64,000 nt of DNA from Ipomoea triloba (Eukaryota > Streptophyta > Magnoliopsida > Solanales > Convolvulaceae). Under the pieces are notes generated by a model. It made no database searches, was not told where the DNA came from, and saw only the letters and a program-made list of their open reading frames with translations. This document shows positions 56,641 through 64,000 of the stretch, piece by piece. The stretch covers positions 21,451,368 through 21,515,367 of the forward strand of contig NC_044922.1 in NCBI RefSeq assembly GCF_003576645.1. Direction: 5' to 3'. The translations under genes were made by a program, and so were the position numbers. How positions within the stretch are numbered: position 1 is the stretch's first letter; every line of letters begins with the position of its first letter.

Positions 56641-57354
56641 TATTATTGTGTAACTGTGTAAGTATATTAATTATTTTTAGTTAGAATTTAGAAATGCCGG
56701 TTTAGATTAATTGAATTATGTATAAGTTTACATTTATTAGTGTACTAGTTTTTCTTATGCGCGATGCGCAAAAAATAGGTGCCCAATATTAATATTTTAT
56801 ATTAAAATTTTAAATTTATTTAGATTTTAGATATTTAAATTATTGTAAATAATAATAATAATAATAATGTAAAATATTTTTATAAATTTTATATTTATAT
56901 TTTAGGAAATAACTAACATATTACTTTAATATATAATGTGTATATATTATTATCATTGAAGAAAATAAGAAAATATATAGTGGATGCATGTGCATGGTAA
57001 CGATAGTGTAAAAGATAACGGAAGTTATAACGGTATGGGTATGTTTGTCTAATATATTGTAAAGTACAACTTTTATAGCATAATGTACAAAAAAACTTAA
57101 CGGAAAAAACGGACATAAATGAAAGGTATAACTTTCATTCACACTTATTATGTTTTTAGATATGTCCTAATTTGAAATATACTTATAATTTATTTAACAT
57201 TGATATAATTTATATGTAATATTTTATTTTTACTTTATAACTATAATAATATTATTAAGTTATGAAGTTTATAAGAAGAATAGTTTATAACTTTACTTAA
57301 TTTATATAATAAACAAAATTTACATTTTGTTTAATACTACTAAATCTATTACAA
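56641..57354. other. Intergenic, AT-rich
   Basis: Contains the Helitron-like 3' end at 56742 and a long AT-rich stretch. No gene. Confidence 0.5.
56742..56775 (-). mobile_element. Helitron-like 3' terminus
   Basis: On the minus strand: hairpin TGCGC-ATC-GCGCA, then TAAGAAAAA and CTAG followed by T. Confidence 0.65.
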
Positions 57355-57359
57355 TGTAG

Positions 57360-57445
57360 TATCTGTTCACTGAGGCTCGAACCCACCACCTCCCATATAA
57401 AAAGAAAAGTTTGATGCCACTAGACCACAAGGTCATTGACAAACA
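57360..57445 (-). mobile_element. SINE head, family S2
   Basis: On the minus strand: A box TGGTCTAGTGGC (57416-57427) and B box GGTTCGAGCC (57373-57382), as in tRNA-derived SINEs. No full tRNA fold. The region 57446-57894 is AT-rich with nothing recognised. Confidence 0.65.
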
Positions 57446-58542
57446 AAATTTACATTAGTTACATATATAATTATATTAATATTAATATAAAATTACAATT
57501 AAAAGTATTAATTAATACATGTAAAAATTAATAATCATAATATGATGAAATTAACATCGCTCCTTAGGTGAGAATTGCGAAATACAATATAAATGCACAC
57601 AAATCTATCTTGGAGTAGATTGTTTACATTCATGTTGGTTATTACATCCTCACTTATAGGGTGGTTCTCATTTGATTATTAATATGCGTGTATGTGTGTT
57701 ATATAATTATATAAATATATAATGTTAGTAAACGATTTAAATAAATATATTGTTATACAAAAAAAATTAAATAAATTCTTTTAGCATTTAACTGATCTTG
57801 CTAGGTTAAGAATAAAGGAGAAACTAAGAGTTCAATTCTTACTATTAATATTATTTTCAAATTCTAATGCAAAATTATTACAAGCACATCTATATCTATA
57901 CTATTAATAAAAACAATATACTCAACTTTAACTTCCCGCCCAAAACACTCGTATACTATTAAGCTTTGCGTAATATTGTAAAATATGGTAATACAATTCC
58001 TATTCGTAGTACATTAAAATATGCTAATACAATTCCTAATAAAATATATTCTTCCCTGCGTTCCTAATTGTAATACAATTCTAGATTAAAATTACTAATC
58101 GTAATTATACAGTACATATATTTTCCTACAATGCAATCTATACTATTAATAAAAACAATATCCTCATCTTTAACTTTTCGCCCAAAACACTCCTATACTA
58201 TTAAGGTTTGCATAAAATTGTAAAATATGGTAATACAATTCCTATTCGTAATACAATTATACATTAAAATATGCTAATACAATTCCTAATAAAATATGTT
58301 CTTCCCTACGTTCCTGTTTGTAATACAATTCTAGATTAAAATTACTAATCATAATAATACAGTACATATATTTCACTGCAATACAATCTATACTATTAAT
58401 AAAAACAATATCCTCAACTTTAACTTCCCGCCCAAAACACTCCTATACTATTAAGAATTGCATAATATTGTAAAATATGGTAATACAATTTCTATTCGTA
58501 ACACAATTGTACATTAAAATATGGTAACATAATTCCTAATAA

Positions 58543-58641
58543 ACCCAATGGGGTAGCTCAAGTGGCAAATGAGCTCTCTTTATGGGGAAAATTCCAGGAG
58601 AACCTGTGTACGATTCCCCTTGGGCCAGCTCCCGTGCCTCC
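58543..58641 (+). mobile_element. SINE fragment, family S1 (head)
   Basis: A box TAGCTCAAGTGGC (58554-58566) and B-box-like TGTACGATTCC (58607-58617), then CTTGGGCCAGCTCCCGTG. It lacks the 3' half that the 28872 and 36750 copies keep. Confidence 0.75.
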
Positions 58642-60941
58642 CTATACAATTCCTATTCGTAATACATTACAATTACTAATAAAATATATTCTTACAATTG
58701 TTTAATATGCGGTAATAATATAGTACATATATTTCTTTGCAATTCAATATATACTATTAATAAAAACAATATTCTCAGCTTTAACTGAAACACTCCATTC
58801 AATATATCTATACTATTAATAAAAACAATATTCTCAGCTTTAACTCCCGCCTGAAACACTCCATTCAATATATCTATACTATACTATTAATAAAAACAAT
58901 ATCCTCAATATATAAACAGACCTATAATATTATAAAAACAATATCCTCAATCTTAACTTCCCGCCCAAAACAGACCTATAATATTATGATTTGTGTAATA
59001 TTGTAAAATATGGTAATACAATTCCTATCCCTAATACAATTGTAAATTAAAATAGAATTCCTAATAAAATATATTATTCCCTACGTTCCTATTCGTAATA
59101 CAATCATAGACTAGAATTACTAATGGTAATAATTCAGTATATATATTTCTCTGCAATGCAATCTATACTATTAATAAAAACAATATCCTCAGTTTTAACT
59201 TCCCGCCCAAAACAGACTTATAATATTATGGTTTGCGTAATATTGTAAAATATGGTACTACAATTCCTATCCCTGATACAATTGTAAATTAAAATAGAAT
59301 TCCTAATAAAATATATTATTCCCTACGTTTCTATTCGTAATACAATTCTAAACTAGAATTACTAATGGTAATAATTCAGTATATATATTTCTCTGCAATG
59401 CAATCTATACTATTAATCTATACTATTAATAAAAACAATATCCTCAGTCTTAACTTCCCGCCCAAAACAGACCTATAATATTATGATTTGCGTAATATTG
59501 TAAAATATGGTAATACAATTCCTATCCCTAATACAATTGTAAATTAAAATAGAATTCCTAATAAAATATATTATTCCCTACGTTTCTATTCGTAATACAA
59601 TTCTAAACTAGAATTACTAATGGTAATAATTCAGTATATATATTTCTCTGCAATGCAATCTATACTATTAATCTATACTATTAATAAAAACAATATCCTC
59701 AGTCTTAACTTCCCGCCCAAAACAGACCTATAATATTATGATTTGCGTAATATTGTAAAATATGGTAATACAATTTCTATCCCTAATACAATTGTAAATT
59801 AAAATAGAATTCCTAATAAAATATATTCTTCCCTTCGTAATAAAATCATAGACTAGAATTACTAATGTTAATAATTCAGTATATATATTTCTCTGCAATG
59901 CAATCTATACTATTAATCTATACTATTAATAAAAACAATATCCTCAATTTTAACTTCCCGCCCAAAACAGACCGATAGTATTATGGTATGGTTTGCGTAA
60001 TATTGTAAAATATGGTAATACAATTCCTATTCCTAATACAATTGTAAATTAAAATAGAATTCCTAATAAAATATATTATTCCCTACGTTCGTATTCGTAA
60101 TACAATTCTAGACTAGAATTACTAATGGTAATAATTCAGTATATATATTTCTCTGCAATGCAATCTATACTATTAATAAAAACAATATCCTCAGTCTTAA
60201 CTTCCCGCCCAAAACAGACCTATAATATTATGATTTGCGTAATATTGTAAAATATGGTAATACAATTTCTATCCCTAATACAATTGTAAATTAAAATAGA
60301 ATTCCTAATAAAATATATTCTTCCCTTCGTAATACAATCATAGACTAGAATTACTAATGGTAATAATTCAGTATATATATTTCTCTGCAATGCAATCTAT
60401 ACTATTAATAAAAACAATATCTTCAGTCTTAACTTCCCGCCCAAAACAGACTTATAATATTATGGTTTGCGTAATATTGTAAAATATGGTAATACAATTC
60501 CTATCCCTAATACAATTGTAAATTAAAATGGAATTCCTAATAAAATATATTATTCCCTACGTTCCTATTCGTAATACAATTCTAGACTAGAATTACTAAT
60601 GGTAATAATCCAGTATATATATTTCTCTGCAATGCAATCTATACTATTAATCTATACTATTAATAAAAACAATATCCTCAGTTTTAACTTCCCGCCCAAA
60701 ACAGACCTATAATATTTTGGTGTGCGTAATATTGTAAAATATGGTAATACAATTCCTGTCCCTAATACAATTGTAAATTAAAATAGAATTCCTAATAAAA
60801 TATATTCTTCCATACGTTCCTATTCGTAATACAATTCTAGACTAGAATTACTAATGGTAATAATTCAGTATATATATTTTTCTGCAATGCAATCTATACT
60901 ATTAATAAAAAATTCAGTATATATATTTCTCTGCAATGCAA

Positions 60942-61888
60942 TCTATACTATTAATAAAAACAATATGAAAATTTGGCATAATTCAACCCGCAAGGCCAAT
61001 TTTCTGAACGACATTCGTGCATGCAGGTGTCTTTTTAAGTTCATTTTGGGATTTCATTTGCACCCCCCCTGCGCGCGAGAGAGAGCCTCTATGCTATACA
61101 ATTCAATAAGCCTTAGAAAAACTCTTGTATAAGTAGTGGTGCAAACCACTTCTCAAACCAATGTGGGACAAAATTTACTTGAAAGGTTTTTCTCTATATA
61201 TTTCTAACTCAAATGGGTTAACTTTGACAACCAATTTCTCATTCACCAATTATCAGTTTTGAGCGTACAATATCTCAATCTTTTCGTCTAACTACGAAGA
61301 ACACGAATCCACTTTGACCCGACCCAAATCGAAAGTGGGCCCCACATATATTTGTACCACAATATTGCCAGTAAAATGCCATTTTATGCTAATTTTTTTC
61401 CAACAGTTATTTGTCCAGAGAATATCAACGTGTTGAAGGAAGAAGATGATATATAGTGAAGGCCAATATCATCTTCACTATATATCATCTTCTTCCTCCA
61501 ACACAACGCTCTACGGTCAACCAACAATTACTCAACTGATTATCCCATTACTCCCATGTAAATTTTTCTCTAATATAGTTATACTTACTGAATATCAAAA
61601 TATAAGTGTAGCTCAAGATCTTGCAATAACTAACCGACAAGTAATTAAATTAATGAATATGATGCAATAATGTAAATTATCTACCTATTGCATTTATACA
61701 CTTATTTTAGAACACTGAATTTTTGAGATATTTGTTGCATGCAAGGAAGACTCATACTATAATTGCATTTATACACTTATTCATTCTCATATTCGATGTC
61801 ATAATTTATATAATTGTATATCGATTCAAATATTTCTTAAAATATTATAACAAATTCATTCCGTGCAACGCACGGGTGAAAATTCTAG
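60942..61888 (+). mobile_element. Non-autonomous Helitron candidate (947 bp)
   Basis: Starts TCTATACTATTAATAAAA and ends with the hairpin CCGTGC-AAC-GCACGG, GTGAAAATT and CTAG. Flanked by A (60941) and T (61889), the Helitron target. No helicase; interior is non-coding. It contains a long inverted repeat at 61431-61503. Confidence 0.75.
61431..61503. repeat. 30-bp inverted repeat with 13-bp loop
   Basis: Arms 61431-61460 and 61474-61503, one mismatch; loop 61461-61473. Confidence 0.9.
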
Positions 61889-62215
61889 TACTATTAATAA
61901 AAACAATATCCTCAGTTTTAACTCCCGCCCGAAACACTCCTATACTATTAAGGTTTGCGTAATATTGTAAAATATGGTAATACAATTCCTATTCGTAATA
62001 TAATTGTACATTAAAATATGGTAATACAATTACTAATAAAATATATTCTTACCTACGTTCCTATTCGTAATACAATTTTAGATTAAAATTACTAATCGTA
62101 ATAATACAGTACATATATTTCCATGCAATGTAATCTATACTATCTATACTATAACTAAAAACAATATCCTCAACTTTAACTTTCCGCCCAAAACACTCTT
62201 ATACTATTAAGCAAC

Positions 62216-63099
62216 TGAGTTACTAGAGAACGAGCATATTTGCCCAATTTATACAAATCCTAAACAATGATATATAAAATCTCTAAAGTTCCAACACCGC
62301 ATGCGTACATCTACACGTTAGCTATTAATTAAGCAATTATTTGCTGGAATTCAAACAAGGATAACATCAGAGAACATAATCGATCCAAAACATATCTTCA
62401 ATTGCACTATATAATATTTGATGTTATAATTTATATAATTATATATCGATCCAAATATTTTTAATATATTATAAACATTTAAATAAACTTATGATAGAGG
62501 TATAACTAGGGCTGACGGGTTATATGGGTGTGCCCCCGGGTTACATAGGCCATTAGACCAACATGTATAACACGGGTACCCTTTAGGGGCTAAATGGGAC
62601 AAACCATTTAGACTGGATCAGAGAAAATAAAACCCTGCATGCTTAAACAAAGGCTAAATAAGCTCAACTTGACAAATCGGGCTTATTTTTATAGCTCTAA
62701 ATATGGGTACTTACTTTCACTTTCTAATTTTATTTCAGATGGTTCAGCCCGCCCGATTAGCTCGACAACCCAAAGTTTAGGGTTGGGTCAAACTGAACCC
62801 GAAAATAAAATAATAAAATAACCGCTTAGCTCGACAACCCGACAGGGCTAGCTTGAAACCGAGCGGGCTGGCTCGATTGACATCCCTAGTATCAATTAGT
62901 ACTATCATATTTTACTAGTATGATAATAAGAAACATTTGTATTGTTATTTCAAATTTAATTTGAAACACGTAATTTAATTATAGAGGTTATATAGTTTAA
63001 TCGAGAATTTAGATTTTTTTTAAAAAAAATATAATTACAAATTATTAAAAGTTTATTTATAAACAGCGTTAGTAGTTGAAGTACTAACTTTATTCGAGT
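62216..63099. other. Intergenic DNA with a MITE-like repeat
   Basis: 62508-62889 starts CTAGGGCTGACGGG and ends CGATTGACATCCCTAG, weakly inverted ends of a probable MITE related to 55351. The rest is AT-rich without genes. Confidence 0.5.
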
Positions 63100-63790
63100 C
63101 ACTATGTATTAAAATTTTTAATCTTTTTGGATTAGTAATTCGAGAGACAGCAACGAACAATTGACCATGCATAAAAATTGGTTTCTTCAGTAGTTATTCG
63201 ACATGTGATAGCGTTTGTCCTTGACTCTTGTTAATAGTCATTGCATATGATAGCATCAGAGGGAATTGTCTTCTTTGAAACTTGAATGGTAATCGTGGAT
63301 ATGACAGTGTTATTGTCATGCGAGGAACCAATACCTTAGTGTTTGCATCGCTACACTAAGTATCTTGCCTTCAATGATGTGCTGTGAAAGTTTAGTGATA
63401 ACCAATCTTGTACCACTGCATAAACCAAGTGAATGGTCTATGTTTCTCAATAACATGACTGATGAACCAACATTTAACATCAATGAATGATTAGGTACAC
63501 CAGAAGCTCTTATACCATATATGAATTCTAGAGTGGCAGATTTGCCACTATTCCGCTATTTGAATCAGACTTACAAACAGTATTGGAGCTTAAGTACGTA
63601 TTGTTGTCCGCTACATGCAATGCACTCATGTACTCATTTTATAGAGTTAACGACATCAATGGTTGGTGCTAGTATATCACGGCTATCAAGATAGCTTGGA
63701 TCACAATTTCCATTCATAAGCATAGGAAATGTACTTTGCACAATCGTAGCAATAGGGTTAGCAATAGAGGGTAATAACATATTGTGTGGT
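63100..63790 (-). pseudogene. Helitron PIF1-like helicase, C-terminal part
   Basis: Minus strand, read from 63790 down. YLDSRDILAPTIDVVN near 63690; GVPNHSLMLNVGSSVMLLRN near 63500-63440; GTRLVITKL near 63400; then AMTINKSQGQTLSHVE near 63240-63195 and HGQLFVAVSRITN near 63165-63125. These are the C-terminal helicase motifs of plant Helitron RepHel proteins. At least five stops or frame changes break it. The N-terminal part would lie beyond 64000 or is lost. Confidence 0.85.
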
Positions 63791-63896
63791 ATGTTATGAT
63801 ACCCGGTATTTTCTTTTCTTCTTTCCGACTTAATATTCCTTTCCTTCTGTACTCTCTTAAATCCCTTGGGTCTTAAATCTATTTGATCCCTTATAG

Positions 63897-63950
63897 CCCA
63901 TCGTCGTCGTCGTCGTCATCATCATCATTATTATTATTATTATTATTATA
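63897..63950. repeat. Compound trinucleotide microsatellite
   Basis: (CGT)n passes into (CAT)n and then (TAT)n. Confidence 0.9.
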
Positions 63951-64000
63951 TACTACTTTGAGTATAAATATTTAAGTATTATAAATAAATTATTATTTTT

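Larger units (their letters stand above)
57895..62215 (+). repeat. Tandem Helitron-like units, array 2
   Basis: At least a dozen units of about 245 bp, each starting TCTATACTATTAATAAAA and then CAATATCCTCA and TTCCCGCCCAAAAC. Starts at 57895, 58137, 58387, 59162, 59404, 59659, 59904, 60164, 60396, 60639, 60893 and 60942. Some unit starts carry a 14-bp partial duplication. Interrupted by a SINE (58543), small rearrangements (58750-58920) and a Helitron (60942-61888). Confidence 0.85.

Overview
This is a window of a eudicot plant nuclear genome: AT-rich, with small GT-AG introns, a plastid-targeted amino-acid biosynthesis gene, plant-type MITEs, SINEs, Helitrons and Ty1/copia and Ty3/gypsy elements. 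The mix would fit an asterid such as Convolvulaceae or another Solanales family, but the species cannot be fixed from sequence alone.

Layout. 1-14052 is a large Tat-lineage Ty3/gypsy retrotransposon, cut by the window inside its 5' LTR. It has gag-protease-RT-RNase H plus a second RNase H-integrase, an 81-bp tandem repeat block, and an antisense, intron-containing extra gene before the 3' LTR. Its coding region is broken by stops, a frameshift and a 1.66-kb solo LTR. It also holds an assembly problem: an N, a 1.6-kb duplication and several exact 42-bp duplications. 14053-16760 is intergenic DNA with nested MITEs. 16952-17410 is an intact PH-domain gene. 17411-32184 is mostly repeats: a foldback element, an antisense LINE, a broken copia element with a nested LTR, a SINE and three hairpin elements.

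32185-36516 (minus) is a complete 11-exon anthranilate synthase alpha gene (586 aa). 36517-48900 is repeat-rich again. Its main item is a Pack-MULE-like element at 40768-42543 that carries pieces of two different UDP-glycosyltransferase genes and sits in an array of Helitron-like units. 49033-50488 (plus) is a 4-exon ribosomal stalk protein P0 gene (322 aa). It converges with 51089-55074 (minus), a 16-exon CDC6 gene (527 aa) with one GC-AG intron and two E2F-type sites upstream. 55300-64000 holds a LINE-like tail, SINEs, a long tandem array of Helitron-like units, a small complete Helitron candidate and a decayed Helitron helicase.

Four host genes look functional: PH1-like, ASA, P0 and CDC6. 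They serve lipid binding, tryptophan synthesis, the ribosomal stalk and replication licensing, and show no sign of acting as one system. Exon maps come from splice-site and reading-phase reasoning by eye. Both long spliced genes close in frame over every junction, which supports them. Family names rest on recognised motifs, not on database searches.
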